NCBI GenBank assembly: GCA_031216915.1
Contig: CM062289.1
Coordinates: 25,253,533-25,317,532, forward strand
Reading direction: 5' to 3'
DNA length: 64,000 nucleotides
DNA from: Pictodentalium vernedei
Lineage: Eukaryota; Mollusca; Scaphopoda; Dentaliida; Dentaliidae
In this document: piece after piece, positions 19,811 through 31,374 of the stretch
Position numbering within the stretch: position 1 is the first letter of the stretch
Layout of the letters: each line of letters begins with the position of its first letter
Program-made: the position numbers and the translations under genes
The notes under the pieces: model-generated
What the model was told of the DNA's origin: nothing
The model's input: the letters and a program-made list of their open reading frames with translations, nothing else
Database searches by the model: none

Positions 19811-19930
19811 TCTGTCTGTCCGTCCGTCCGTCCGTCCGTCCGTCCGTCCGTCCGTCCGTCCGTCCGTCCGTCCGTCCGTCCGTCCGTCTGTCTGTCTGTC
19901 TGTCGGTCTGTCGGTCTGTCTGTCTGTCCG
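19811..19930 (+). repeat. TCCG/TCTG microsatellite
   Basis: Tetranucleotide run (TCTG then TCCG then TCTG/TCGG). The long frames on both strands here are only the translated repeat. Confidence 0.95.
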
Positions 19931-20480
19931 CTACAGAGATGAATATGGGGCCATCCAGAATGCCCACAATGGGTCTACTAGGGGTACTTTTTATGGAGGA
20001 GGTCCTCGTCAGGTTTAGAAAGGTGTGCGGGGTGGGGGTGGGGGCAGGGAAGGGCACCGAAAGTTATGACCAAATATTTTTTCACCGATATAGGTCTTCA
20101 AAGGAGTCTACTTGGGGTAACTTTTTATCAGGAATCTAATGGTTGTGTTTAAAAAAGTGGCGGGGGTGGGGATGGGAGGGCAAAAATTGACGGATTTTAC
20201 CGATATAGGTCCTCAAAGGGGTCTACTAGTGATAACTTTTTACCAGGAATCTAATGGTGGGGGGGGGGGGGGGGTTAAAAAAAGTGACGGGATCAAAGGC
20301 CCCGCCCGGAGGGCGGGGCGAAGTGTGCCGCCCGTAGGGCGGGCTGGGTCAAAAATACGTGGCCCCTATTTTTTTGTTTTTCTTTGGGGGGGGGGGGATA
20401 CATTTCATATAACCCCTACATTTTCCCGTGCAACGCAGGGTAACCCTGCTAGTTTGTTATATTTGAGGAACATCATTTTA
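19931..20480. other. G-rich diverged repeat, no gene
   Basis: Two or three degenerate copies of a block containing ACCGATATAGGTC(T/C)TCAAAGG and TAACTTTTTA(T/C)CAGGAATCT, with G runs. Two CCCGCCC/GGGCGGG inverted motifs lie at 20300-20345. No coding content. Confidence 0.5.
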
Positions 20481-21105
20481 GTCATATTTGAAGTTGAGTT
20501 CATCAAAATTAGTATATAAGGGTCCAACCTAGCCCAATTTGCCGGACCTAGGTTCGAATTTGCCGGACCCCCTTCCGGACTACGGAAATTCCTATCGCGG
20601 AGACAACCACTATAGGCTCATTGGCCAAGTCTAGTCGCCTGGCTATGAACGTTTCGCATCGCTCGCATCGCAGGCTAGGTGTGGATGTTTTATGTTGGGG
20701 TGTGAATGGGTAACGTCAGGTATAAAGAGTAAAAATGGTTAGAGCTGCAATGACGTCGGTGACGCCATGGTGAGCTCGCGACGTCAAGGCGACGTTGACC
20801 GCTGTCGATCGTGACGTCACCCACGTCATTGCAACTCTAACCGTTTTTCTCTCTTTATGCCTTACTTTTCCCATTCACACCCCCAGCATAAAGCATCCAC
20901 ACCTAGCCTGCGATGCAATCGATGTGAAACGTACATATCCAGGCGGCTAGACATGGCCAATGAGCCAAAAGTGGTTGTCTCAGCGATAGGAATTTCCGTA
21001 GTCTGGGAGGGGGTCCGGCAAATCCGAACCTAGGACCGGCCGGCAAATTGGGGCTAGGTTGGACCCTTATATACTACTTTTGATGAACTCGACTTCAAAT
21101 ATGAC
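20481..21105. repeat. foldback core: two ~300-bp arms
   Basis: The left arm GTCATATTTGAAGTTGAGTT ... GGGTCCAACCTAGCCCAATT ... and the right arm are inverse copies with scattered differences, meeting near 20790. The arms contain CCGGACCC blocks and TGACGTC motifs near the centre. A 31-base string at 20711-20741 recurs at 22963-22993 inside the recombinase gene. Confidence 0.8.
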
Positions 21106-21113
21106 TATATATA

Positions 21114-21633
21114 TAACTAACTTGCAGGTGCAAGGTAGATAACCTGCACCTGCAAGATAATAACTTGCAGGTACAAGATAGCTAACCTGCACGTGCAAGA
21201 TAATAACTTGCACGTGCAAGATAGCTAACCTGAACGTACAAGATAGCTAACCTGCACGTGCAAGATAGTAACTTGCAGGTGCAAGATAGCTAACCTGCAC
21301 GTGCAAGATAGTAACTTGCAGGTGCAAGATAGCTATCCTGCACGTGCAAGATAGTAACTTGCAGATGCAAGATAGCTAACCTGCACGTGCAAGATAGTAA
21401 CTTGCAGGTGCAAGACAGCTATCCTGCACGTGCAAGATAGCTAACCTACACGTGCAAGATAGTAACTTGCACGTGCAAGATAGCTAACCTGCACGTGCAA
21501 GATAGCTTACCTGCACGTGCAAGATAGTAACTTGCAGATGCAAGATAGCTAACCTCCACGCGCAAGATAGTAACTTACAGGTGCAATATAGCTATCTTGC
21601 ACGTGCAAGATAGTAACTTGCAGGTGCAAGATA
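21114..21633 (-). repeat. 22-bp satellite, inverted array
   Basis: Units of AACTTGCAGGTGCAAGATAG and GCTAACCTGCACGTGCAAGA, the reverse complement of the left array. With the core at 20481-21105 the two arrays make a structure of nearly 2.8 kb that can fold back on itself. Confidence 0.9.
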
Positions 21634-21641
21634 TGGACAAT

Positions 21642-21787
21642 ATAGTTCACTGCTTGGAGTAACGTACGGTGTTTATTCTCGAGTGGGATGCGGAAGGTTA
21701 TTTTCACGAGGCGCTAGCCGAGTGAAAATAATCCCCGCATCCCACAAGAGAATAAACACCGTACGTTACTCCAAGCAGTGAACTATT
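21642..21787. repeat. 146-bp hairpin
   Basis: ATAGTTCACTGCTTGGAGTA ... GGTTATTTTCAC pairs with GTGAAAATAATCC ... TACTCCAAGCAGTGAACTAT over about 65 bases with few mismatches; the loop is GAGGCGCTAGCCGA. It separates the inverted satellite from the recombinase gene. Confidence 0.85.
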
Positions 21788-22153
21788 GTGTTTATTATAT
21801 TTCCCTGATAATATCTGCAACACAAATACCCCTCTTGCGTCATCCAAGAGCAGTTTCCCAAGGTCGCTCAATTTGTTTTGACGGTTAGAAAACAAAACAA
21901 CATGAATGAATGAACTGATAATATGACGTCATCAGAAAGGAATGCAATGACGCTCGTTTTCAAATGGAAGTTCAAATGACGTGAGATATGAACTTATGAA
22001 GGAAATCAACACATTTTAAAGAAATAATTCAATCAATCACCATGAATGATTTGTCATATTCAACTTCTTATAACTTTGTGTGGATCTGTATATAGTTATT
22101 GTTCGCTGTCAGTTGGAATATCAAGCACAATATTTGTCGAAGTGGATTGAGTG

Positions 22154-23941
22154 TTATCGCAGGATTTTGAGGCGGAACAACTGCAATGGTTGATCACAAT
22201 GTTTATGGTCGGATTGTTTATTGTGCTCGTTCCGAATATATTTACCAAGATGTTGTTGGATCATAGAATTTGAGGTGCTCGATAGTTGGTTGGAAGTTAT
22301 GGCATTCATAGAAGATTGTGCAGTTGTACTTTGGGAACGGCTTGAAGTTGACGTCGTTGACAAACTCGATACAGTTGTTATCGGAATTTGTGGCTGAATC
22401 TGTAAATTCGATTCGCGCGGAGTTGCTTCATTTGAGAGAATAGATGAGATGTTTCTTTCCTGGTGAGTATTTATTCTTGAGTAGTTGTTTATACTGTTGA
22501 TATTATTATGTCCCGATATTTGGACAATGTGGTTTGGAGGTACATCTGCGTCACCCAATTTCTGAATAAGATGCTTACGAGAACTATGATTTGTCAATCG
22601 CTTTTCAGAAGGCAACCCACCGTCAGTTTTCATATTAGACATGAACTTGTAGATTTGGTTTATGCCCAGGCGTTGGTTTTTGAACCATTTTTGTCCCTTC
22701 TCAAAATAAGAATTTTAATCGATTTGTTTCTGCGTTTCAGCCATAATTGAAATGTAAAATGGAGAGCCTGGCTCTCGCATTCCCGATGGACGTTTCTCCC
22801 TGTACAATTCATAAATACGTACTGGATTTCTTTCCGGCACTGAAGTTTCATATGCTTTTGGTTTTATCGTTCGCGTATTTTGAGGATTTTCGCCGTTGCG
22901 GGTTTTTGTGTGTCTCTCGTCCACTACTAGATATTTTCACCCTGTTTCGTCTTGACCAACGCTAACGTAAGGTATAAAGAGTAAAAATGGTTATGCGTTT
23001 CAGCCATAATTGAAATGTAAAATGGAGAGCCTGGCTCTCGCATTCCCGATGGACGTTTCTCCCTGTACAATTCATAAATACGTACTGGATTTCTTTCCGG
23101 CACTGAAGTTTCATATGCTTTTGGTTTTATCGTTCGCGTATTTTGAGGATTTTCGCCGTTGCGGGTTTTTGTGTGTCTCTCGTCCACTACTAGATATTTT
23201 CACCCTGTTTCGTCTTGACCAACGCTAACGTCTCCCCCATACCAGATCATACTGCTCCTTCCCTCCACGCATACCACAATGCATAGTAAATGTTAGCCAC
23301 AATGAGTTCAATATAGATTTCGGTGAGTACGGCCCCAAAACTTTCTTCTCATAAAGCATATCAATTTCAGTATCAGTTATTTCTTCGGCAGCATTTGGTT
23401 TATTGTCCTTGCCCAACGATTTCAACTGCTTCTGCTTTATTTTAAGGTCTTCTCTGGCCTTTGCAAATTTTGAGTCTGAAATAATACATTTGCTGTAATT
23501 GGCATTTTTCAAGTGACGACTGATACTTGACTACAAAGCTCTAAGTGTGGAAGGTTCATACTCCCTGCCATCCTTGCGCCGTACTGATACGAGAAAGTGA
23601 GAAATGTAATAGAACAAATCAATGGGGTCAATGTCCGCTATTTCTCCGGTGTAACTGTACTTTGCTTTAAGAAATTGCTGGAACAATCGGACATCCAAAA
23701 GAGTTTTCTTCATCGTATTTTTGTTTTGATTTTGAACAATGAAATCAGTCAGTTCGCTATCGTCCATCATTTCGAATCGACCAAATTCCACTGACGCGCC
23801 GCCCTCGGTTGAAGAAATAATGTCACTACCGGTTGCTCCAACAACATCATCTTCCCTAGTGGAATAAGGTTGAAATAATTCCAAAAGAAACTCGTCATCT
23901 ATCGTATCTAGAAGTTTCACATTCGATGCAAATGCAGCCAT
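22154..23941 (-). pseudogene. Crypton/KIAA1958-like tyrosine recombinase, degenerate
   Basis: The frame starts at the ATG at 23941 (MAAFASNVKLLDTIDDEFLL). N-terminal core-binding region: DIDPIDLFYYISHFLVSVRR and REYEPSTLRAL, then a TAG at 23531. In the same frame follow DNKPNAAEEITDTEIDMLYE and LWLTFTMHCGMRGGKEQYDL, whose Arg is the first catalytic residue. An extra G in a G run near 23236 shifts the frame; then come WGDVSVGQDETG, a TGA, and DERHTKTRNGENPQNTRTIK. C-terminal catalytic motif: LTNHSSRKHLIQKL and ISGHNNINSINNYSRI (H-x-x-R, H/GH, Tyr). The match is to Crypton recombinases and host genes derived from them. A 238-bp part is duplicated. A Ser/Thr/Gln-rich tail of about 90 residues follows. 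Function would be DNA integration/excision; this copy is dead. Confidence 0.8.
22731..23231. repeat. 238-bp direct duplication with 25-base filler
   Basis: 22731-22968 and 22994-23231 appear identical; offset 263. Both start TGCGTTTCAGCCATAATTG and end GCTAACGT. The filler AAGGTATAAAGAGTAAAAAT plus GGTTA, together with the preceding TAACGT, equals 20711-20741 with a single mismatch. It splits the recombinase gene. Confidence 0.9.
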
Positions 23942-24239
23942 TTCTGAACCACTCGGTATGAAAACAAAGCAGACGTAAACTCGCAACAGCGTGACTTGCC
24001 GTAAGGGGAATAATCCAACATGCTGACGTCATTGATAGTAAAATAGTCCGTCATGACTGGGAGTAGGATATCGCCGTGGGAGTTGAATAACACTTTCGAG
24101 GTCGTGGGAGTAGGATATGGTTTTTATTTACAAAGGAAAAAGCTGTAGAAATATAATAAAGAAATAATACTCAACTGGCGCCTCAACACTTCCGTACATA
24201 TCGAATTGCAAAGCACTCGTTAAATCAGAATTAATATGT

Positions 24240-25140
24240 TTAAACTTTGCGTTCCGACTCTATAAAGAGTGAAGCAGAATTCTGAGGGGTAGTTGGCCCG
24301 AGGGCACTCAGAGAAGGTCCGAGTTTAGCATTGGCCGTCGAGGGTCATAGGCACCGAGACTGAAAGTTCGAGTATTGTCGTAACCCTGTGAGGGTTGTAA
24401 GGAACCGATAGTAGTTTGTTAACGGTTGCGAACCGTAGTGGCATAGTAGCCAAAGAAGTAAAAGCTGTAACGTTGAGGTCAAGAGACCGAATTAAGAGCT
24501 TGAGTAAGCGTTTGAATAGCTCGCGAGATAAGATAGTTTTAGGCAGTGCGAGAATTGGTGATGTTGAGAACACTTTGCAGAATAATTTTATGTAAGCTTT
24601 GTTAAGTATATTTCTGAAGACGAAGAATAACTTAACCCCGTGAGATACAGGCAAGGCGCAAAGTGATCGTGAACTGTGATTGAATTGTGATTGAACTGTG
24701 AGAACGCTGATAGAGTCACACAAGCAGAACATTATATGTGTTAAGCCCGAATGACTGTGAAGTTAACCCTGCGAGGAGGAAGCAACGAGAAGTGAATAGA
24801 CACTTTGTACGTATCACAAACCGTGAGGATATGAAGATGATGTGAGGTTGATCCAGCGGACACAGCTAGCTGTGGAAGACATCGAGGGCCCTAAAGAATA
24901 AACTTTTATCCGCGTAATTAGTGCATTCTTATGGATAATTTTGTGAGTAATTTGTTTCATGTTTTATTTCTTCGTACATGTAAATAAATAATCTTTTCAG
25001 TGAATTATCGTTGATCACCCTTTGGCGTTGTAAGCCACAGGCACCTTCAGGAATCCTAAGAGTCCCAAGTGGACAGGGCATTGATAAGGTGGCAAGGTTT
25101 ACATTCGAAGTGGGGTTCAGACGACAGTCACTGGCTGTCG
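24240..25140 (+). other. possible LTR-like segment, uncertain
   Basis: A TATAAAGAG at 24260, an AATAAA near 24897 and an end GGCAAGGTTTACA at about 25103 followed by TTCGAAGTGGGGTTCAG resemble the end of an LTR followed by a primer-binding region ('...ACA' plus '..AGAAGTGGG'). I did not find a second LTR or any gag/pol downstream. The region is otherwise non-coding. Confidence 0.25.
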
Positions 25141-25527
25141 GCTGAGCACTGATAAGAACATAAATTTTCCTCCTTCATTTCGAACATCAATTTAACTCCT
25201 GTAATCCTGCGACAGGTATGCAGGGAGAAAGATAATGTAGTGGGAAAAGATAAAATGTTATACCGGAACCAATAGGCCTACAGATAGTTAAATGACGTGT
25301 GGGCGGGACATTTCATTTTTCTGAGGAACATAGACGTATGAGAAGGAAAGGGCAGATACATCACCTCCCCGGTTATCTAATATCAGGAAATTCGGGGTAT
25401 TTTCAGAACAAATCAAAGTTATTTAAGGATTTTCTCGTATTTTTTGGCAATTTTCAGACTTGAGCCAGAATGATCACATTAGTTTGATTTAATTATGAAG
25501 GGACCATTAGGGCAAATCACGTTGGCG

Positions 25528-25765
25528 CTGTGTACTAAATCGTATTGCACGTAGATGGTGCACTTGTCTTCAACCAATGCTAACCCTGCTTGCGCGGAGA
25601 TAGTACGTTGAGGAGTCTGGCAGTTGTTCGCCTTTACTCGGTGCATGGTCCTATCCGGGTAATCCGGTTTTCTCCACCCGTAAAAGTGTATGACCTGAGG
25701 TGACCTTGGCTGTCAAAAGTGTCGTTAAACCCCAATAAATAAATAAATGAATAAATAATTAAATA
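25528..25765 (+). mobile_element. SINE, head missing
   Basis: Body GCTGTGTACTAAATCGTATT, ACGTAGATGGTGCACTTGTC, TCCGGGTAATCCGGTTTTCT and tail CGTTAAACCCCAATAAATA with a repeated AAAT tail. Same family as 32464 and 61303; begins in the middle of the linker. Confidence 0.75.
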
Positions 25766-26729
25766 AATAAATTAGAGCAAATCTCGTGCAAGTAAGGGCA
25801 TCCAAATTAAAAAATAATATCAAGGCAAGGCAAAGATTGCCCCCCCCCCCTCCCCCAACAAAATGTCCCCGATACACCTAGGCTGACAATGTCCATCGAA
25901 ATAGCTGCTTAAATGATTTTTAAAGATGAGTTCATGAAGACCGTACTTTTTTTAAAAAAGAAACTTCGCCTTCAGCGTGGTTTTGGGCCCAGTGCTATAA
26001 AATATTGGGGTACGATCTTGCAGTCGACGATGATTAGTTAGATGTGAAACAATGCCACATTCTTAGTTAAATCTTCCAAAAATTCCCCCACTAATTGCGT
26101 AGAGTTATGTCAAACAACCCTTAATGTGTATGTATCTTTCCAGAATGAATTCGTCCTTGGATTTGTTTCAACTGTTGCTCGTCATATTAAACTCCGGTTC
26201 GAAGAATGTTCCACGTACAAATCTAAAATGATTATAAAGTTTTAAAACATGCAACTTCGATGACTTTTTGAAACAAACAGATTCGATCAAAACCAACTCA
26301 CTGTGCCTTGGGAGTTCGTTCGAACTCAATCGAGCATTTCGTTACAAAAGCACACCATATAAGGTCTGCGAAAATCGTTGGAATGGGTAAAAAGGGTAGA
26401 AAGGAGCTATTCTGTCCCGCTAGCGTCCCTGCGTGCCTTCTACGCATCCGACGCATCGCAGTATTGTGAAAGCGGCTTGAGTATTTTTTGAAATTCGTTA
26501 TTCTCACATCTGTTTTTTTTTTTGTCTGTCGCACTGCACGGTTTGTAGCATTCCTAATTTCCAGGCGTTGTATATTTTTAGTAAATGTATAATCAATTGA
26601 CAAATTCTTCATATCAGGGATGTGGCTAGAGGGTCTTACTTCGGGAGATAAGGCCCCCCCCCTCTACTTTCCAACTGCACTCTTACCCCGTCTGATGAAC
26701 ACCCAATCTAACTGCTGAAGAAATCCACG
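25766..26729. other. no gene supported
   Basis: Mixed sequence with short C runs at 25840 and 26650. A frame of 104 codons on minus (26298-26612) shows no domain. A pyrimidine tract ending TTTCCAG at 26142 precedes a 33-codon open stretch, too short to call an exon. Confidence 0.3.
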
Positions 26730-26845
26730 GACGTAACAATCGTTGTTTATTATCTGTTCCTTATTCGACATTCGTTATCAACCGATTTGGCGGGTGATAA
26801 CGAATGTCGAATAAGGAACTGGGAATAAGTAACGGTTGTCACATC
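26730..26845. repeat. hairpin with 25-bp perfect inner arms
   Basis: GTTCCTTATTCGACATTCGT TATCA and its complement flank ACCGATTTGGCGGG; weaker pairing extends outwards (GTAACAATCGTTG with AACGGTTGTCAC). Likely a MITE. Confidence 0.7.
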
Positions 26846-27059
26846 CTCAAGAAATCTGAATACATTCTCTCTCTCCTTGTGGTTGAAATATATTTCCTTT
26901 GGGCTCTAGATCTGGAAATCATCGTCTATTGCGTGAAACATTGCGACATAAGCAATACTTTAGCTTCAAAGTTGTAGATATCGCCTTGTTGCACTCAAGG
27001 GCCGAAATATTGATCATAGTTGGAAAATCCTATAAAATGTGGTAAAAAAACACTCTAAA

Positions 27060-27140
27060 TCGTTCCCTGAGTTCCAATGTGTTCTATGTGCCAGTAGGCT
27101 GTCAGTAGGCACATAGAACACATTAGAACTCGGGAGACGA
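27060..27140. repeat. hairpin, 'GTTCTATGTG' family copy 1
   Basis: CTGAGTTCCAATGTGTTCTA TGTGCC pairs with GGCACATAGAACACATTAGA ACTCGGG. The same arms occur at 46647, 50808, 51190 (half) and 54208 (diverged). Confidence 0.75.
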
Positions 27141-27179
27141 AATATCTGTTACAATGGGCCACAGTTGTGAATAAAATAC

Positions 27180-27760
27180 CACGAAATATACTACCATAGG
27201 GCATACAATTCCCCACGGTTGGTGGTTTGGAACTTAATTAAAATGTCCAGCTATTGAAAATTCTGGCCGGAGTCAACACCCTCCCCATTGCCGATACACG
27301 TTCATAAACAATCACATCATTGAGACGACATTGCTAAAAAAAGCATATTCTGTTGAGAACTAAACGTCCAGGATTAAGCCCAGTGCCAAGTTCAACTGTC
27401 AAGCTTGAAATGTTTTCGATGTTTCTGTGCCGGAATTGTAGTGCTTTGGTTGCCAAAAATGTATAATTTTTTTTTGTTTTCTTTTCACAGGCAAGGTGAT
27501 GGACAAGGACAAATTGGTTAGTAGTCAAAGCTCAGACGCCACTTCAGTTAGCTGTTTTACTTTATTTGAAGCAAAAATTCAATAAATTCAATTCGTAGAA
27601 ACCTATTGGTCTATTTTTGTTCAACATTGATAGCTAGTGGAGTGTGCACCCACCCCACCCGGCTCTGCTTTGATAGTGTTTCACACAGTAGTTAACCAAG
27701 AACCATAACTCTGGGGAAACGCGTCCATGAAGATTCGGCCTCGGGAAGATTCGGTGTTAC
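27180..27760. other. unique non-coding sequence
   Basis: No ORF, RNA gene or repeat recognised. Confidence 0.3.
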
Positions 27761-27985
27761 GCCCACTTTTGAAGTAACTGACCACTTTTGTAGTAACTCA
27801 CCACTTTTGAAGTAAAAAGCGACCACTTTTGAAGTATCTCACCACTTTTGAAGTAACTGTCGCCCACTTTTCAAGTAAAATGAGGTCTCCACTTGTGTAG
27901 TAACCATCGCCCACTATTGAAGTAAAAAAACAAGGTCACCACTTTTGAAGTAATATTTAACCACTTTTGAAATAAAAAGATTTCC
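27761..27985. repeat. ~16-bp tandem repeat
   Basis: About nine spaced copies of CACTTTTGAAGTAA with short variable joins. No coding meaning. Confidence 0.85.
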
Positions 27986-30139
27986 CCTTTCCCATGGTTG
28001 TTGAACTTTTGTTGAAAGTCAACAGTGGTTGGTTCTGTACCACTTTAGAATCCTTTGCTTATTAATAGAGCCACACAAATGATATGGATGTCACATGTAT
28101 TTATCATTTGTCCCTTCTTCATGCTGGTTCATCCAATCATGCTGAAATTTTCACCAGCAGCTGCGGCTGTTATTCGATGATCATTTGGTATTTATCATTT
28201 GTCCCTTCTTCGTGCTGGTTCATCCAATCATGCTGAAATTTTCTGAAATGCATGATCATTTGGTATTTATCAGTTGCCCCTTCTTCGTGTTGGTTCATCC
28301 AATTATGGCTGTTATTCGATGATCCCTTTAAATACAGCTATACATATATAGATTACCAGAAGATATATATACTGCTGCTCTTTCCGTCTATATGACATAT
28401 TCTTAACTAAGCAGATAAGCCCCCTTCCCTTTTTCCAACCCGGAGGTGGGGGGGGGGGGGGGGGCAAATCGTGTTATCACCAGGTATTCGCCCCCACCAG
28501 GTTTACTCTTTTTCCAGATTATATTAAACTTGGGCATTTTGACCTCGCAATTGTTTACCTGGTCAATTTACCGCTACTTAGAGAAGGGTGTAGTGGTCTG
28601 GTCGAGTGGTATAGTCAGGGTCGAATACTGGGCCGAATGGGTAGTGGGATTTGATTTTGGGATCACATAAACGAGTTAATGAGTGGTGGAACAGTGGCGG
28701 AGTCATGGGGAGCATAAGGGGCTGTGCCCCCTAAAACCTCGCCACCCTCCTCCCTTTCCAACTTACATTAGTTTCTCAACTCATGTACATCAAGTTATAT
28801 GAGAATATTAAGATTCCTATCACGACTAAGATAGCAGGATTTGGTGTATATCTTTCAAAAAACATTTCCCTCAGTAGGACCCCCAACGACTAATTTCGGT
28901 AAGACTACTTACCATCTTAAACCTACTTGGGTAGCTTGCTCAGGTTGGCTTACGCTCGTAAGTGGCCTTACTGAAACTTGGGGATTATGGTCAACCCGAA
29001 AGATATAACGTTTGAAAGGTGCTATACTATATATAGCAAGCAAGTGGCTCTCGGATTCTTCCTTCCTTTCCGCGCTTCCGTCTTTGTCCTTTAAGTTATT
29101 CTCAGGACCCCTTCCCCTCAGAAGGTACATGTACCTCTTACCTTTGAATTCCAGGCTCCACCACTGGTGAAATGGGGTGTTGGGCACCTATGTCGCGAAG
29201 GGTGATTGGGTAGGGTCACGACCGAAATATGTGGGTAGTGGCTCACAAAACCGTGACAAGTCGGGTCGAGTGGTAATGTCGGGTCGCTGGTCAAGTACTG
29301 GGTCGAATGCGTAATTTGGGTGGGGCAACACGTGAAATGTGGGAGTTTGAGTCGGGTCGAATATGTTGTGGGATGGGGGGGGGGGGGGGGCGGGGTCGGC
29401 CACCAGATTGTCAGAGTTGTGTGTTGACGTCACTTGATCGTTGTATGGTATAAGTTTTGGGTTGGGCAACATTGATGCGGCAGAGGGAGATCATGACCAA
29501 TGAGTGGGTATGCAGACATAGTGGACCACTCGGTCGTGGATGGATTCAATGGTTTACAGGAACAGGTTGGTTGACTGTGTCGCCCTTGGAATGAATGATT
29601 GGGGAAGTACATCGTGCATGAAGGTAGGCGTTTTATGTTAATGAGACGTGTTGGATCACTGGATTGAGTCGGAAGATAGGGGTATTAAATCGCCAGGACA
29701 GGTCGAGCGACTCGGTCAATGTGGAGGAAGGTCTCCATGTTGACAACCGGGTTGTGAAGTGTCTTTGGGATGTAGGTGACTGTGTTATCAGGCCCGAGAC
29801 TAATAGGGCCTCCCAGGCGGGAATTTTGCCCTCTTCTTTCTGTAATGTGAGTGCATTTTGCATACAAAATTTAGGTTTTTAGGTCATTTCCCCAATATTT
29901 TCGGAAATTTCAAAAGTCACCCCACTCCTTTCTCAGTCAGTCGTCGGGAACAGTCTGCTTTCGGGCCCGCGTATTATACTTGGGTTGGGATGGAATCTCT
30001 GAAAAGGGTCAATGCAACTGACCAGTGGACAGGAAGATGATTTGATCGGGTCACTTTGAATGGAGTTTTGTTATGAGGACATCGTTAGTATGTTAGATCG
30101 CCGGGTAGACTACTGCATGGATCAAACTTCTTACTCAGG
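27986..30139. other. degenerate G-rich repeats, no gene
   Basis: 28080-28320 has three diverged copies of TTTATCATTTGTCCCTTCTT...GGTTCATCCAATCATGCTG. 28440-30130 is full of GGGTCGAGTGGT/GGGTCGAATACTGGG blocks with G runs (28447, 29378). Several 60-94 codon frames are low-complexity readings of these blocks. Confidence 0.5.
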
Positions 30140-30842
30140 TAACACCAGGGGAAACTGGCATGGTCGTGTCATGTTGAGCCACAGGGTTGAAGGAGTTGTG
30201 TGGGGGCAGGGTAGGCAATCTGTGGTCTGCATCAACCTCCAAATGTACGCTGAGTTTTTGGGCAAAGCTATGGCTGCTGGGTTACCGCTTCAAGACAGTT
30301 ATCAAGAACGGTCATTTCGCTATCAGGTTTAATTGATTCGCCGCGGCGGATTATTTAATTCGCCACGGCGAGATAAATATTGGAAACCTAATGTACCTTC
30401 CACGTCGGTAATTAACTTGCCTCGGCAAGTTATTATTCTCTCGCCACGGCGAGATATCTCGCCTCTACGAAATTATTATCTCACCGCGGCAAGTTATCTC
30501 GCCGCCGCGAAATAAATATCTCGCCACGAAGAGATATTATTTCGCCGAGGCGAATATTATCTGGCTGTGCCGAAATAATTTCGCGCCGAGGCGAGATGCA
30601 TATTGGCAGCCAATGTTCCCTCCACGCTTCCGTACTAACTGACACGTGCAAGATAAAAAACAAATTTATGTTTCTTGGTTTAAACGCATATCAAACCGTT
30701 CTGTCATTTATTTTTTTCTTTTTTAATAACAATCGAGCATGTTAGATATTCAACACTGAAGAGATCGGCAACCGTTCTGTAATTTTTCTATTACTGCAAA
30801 GCCTTGGAACTTTTATCAGCTTTAGCTTAAATATTTAATATT

Positions 30843-31182
30843 TGTTGGTGTTTAAGGTCACATACTTACGCATAATGGCTAATCGTGACCGTGACAGTTT
30901 CACAGGTGGAGGAAGCCGGAGTACCCGGAGAGAACCACCGAGCATCGACGAGCAACTGACAGCTCCTCACCATTCTAAATCTGTTCAAGCTCCGCTCAAG
31001 CAGGGTTATAGCGGTTGAAGACATGTGCACCATCGACGTGCAGTACGCCTTAGTACACGGCGACATCGTGCCCCCATGTAGGCAACCGGGATAAAGTGCC
31101 TTGCGTCGTCTCGGACGGGGATCGAACGCGGGACCTCTAGCATAGAATTCAAACAGTCTGCCACTGAGCCACCGTGCTCCCT
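30843..31182 (-). mobile_element. SINE, tRNA-headed, in left arm
   Basis: Read on minus: GGGAGCACGGTGGCTCAGTG (box A), GTTCGATCCCCGTCC (box B), then the shared body and the CTCCGGGTACTCCGGCTTCC block, tail TTAAACACCAACAAATATT. A roughly 20-base piece after the head is missing compared with 32464. Confidence 0.85.
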
Positions 31183-31301
31183 GGAAAAATAGAAACTCAG
31201 AATAAATTGAGAATCAAAGGACACACGTCATTGAACAGCATATTTATTTCGTATCAATTCACTGATTCTACATAACAAATTAAGGGTATATTTACACTCA
31301 C

Positions 31302-31374
31302 CACGTGGTTTTAATGCTTTACGAAATTTAGAATGTATAGTAGCGCGCATCATCAGATTAAGAGCCATTCCTGT
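31302..31374 (-). CDS. candidate internal exon, gene unidentified
   Basis: On minus, ATTTTTCCTGCAG precedes a 73-base stretch that ends in CCACGTG followed by a GTGAGTGT donor. Only one frame is open: TGMALNLMMRATIHSKFRKA then LKPR. Both splice sites fit consensus well. It lies in the spacer of the 30.1-33.6 kb inverted repeat. The protein family is not recognised. Confidence 0.4.

Larger units (their letters stand above)
18851..24196. mobile_element. 5.3-kb composite element: 37-bp TIRs, palindromic satellites, foldback core and Crypton-like recombinase
   Basis: The left end TACGGAAGCGTTGAGGCGCC and on to base 18887 matches the inverse of 24160-24196 with one mismatch over 37 bases. Both ends can be read as TA-flanked. 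Inside lie satellite arrays in opposite orientation (18888-19795 and 21114-21633), a simple TCCG repeat, a 625-bp foldback core, a 146-bp hairpin and a tyrosine-recombinase gene that starts about 250 bases inside the right end and reads inward. A solo diverged end of the same type is at 38085-38115. The arms made of short tandem repeats recall foldback (FB/TU-type) elements; whether the recombinase belongs to the element or was inserted in it is open. Confidence 0.6.

Noticed and set aside
19755-20057. Frames rich in SVRP or DGRT repeats
   Set aside because: Translation of a TCCG/TCTG microsatellite.
18888-21633. CRISPR-like array
   Set aside because: Units are contiguous 22-bp satellites without unique spacers, in an animal genome.
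24325-24732. 135-codon minus frame
   Set aside because: No domain, lies in LTR-like non-coding sequence.
29188-29472. Pro-rich minus frame
   Set aside because: Reads degenerate GGGTCGAGT repeats and a G run.
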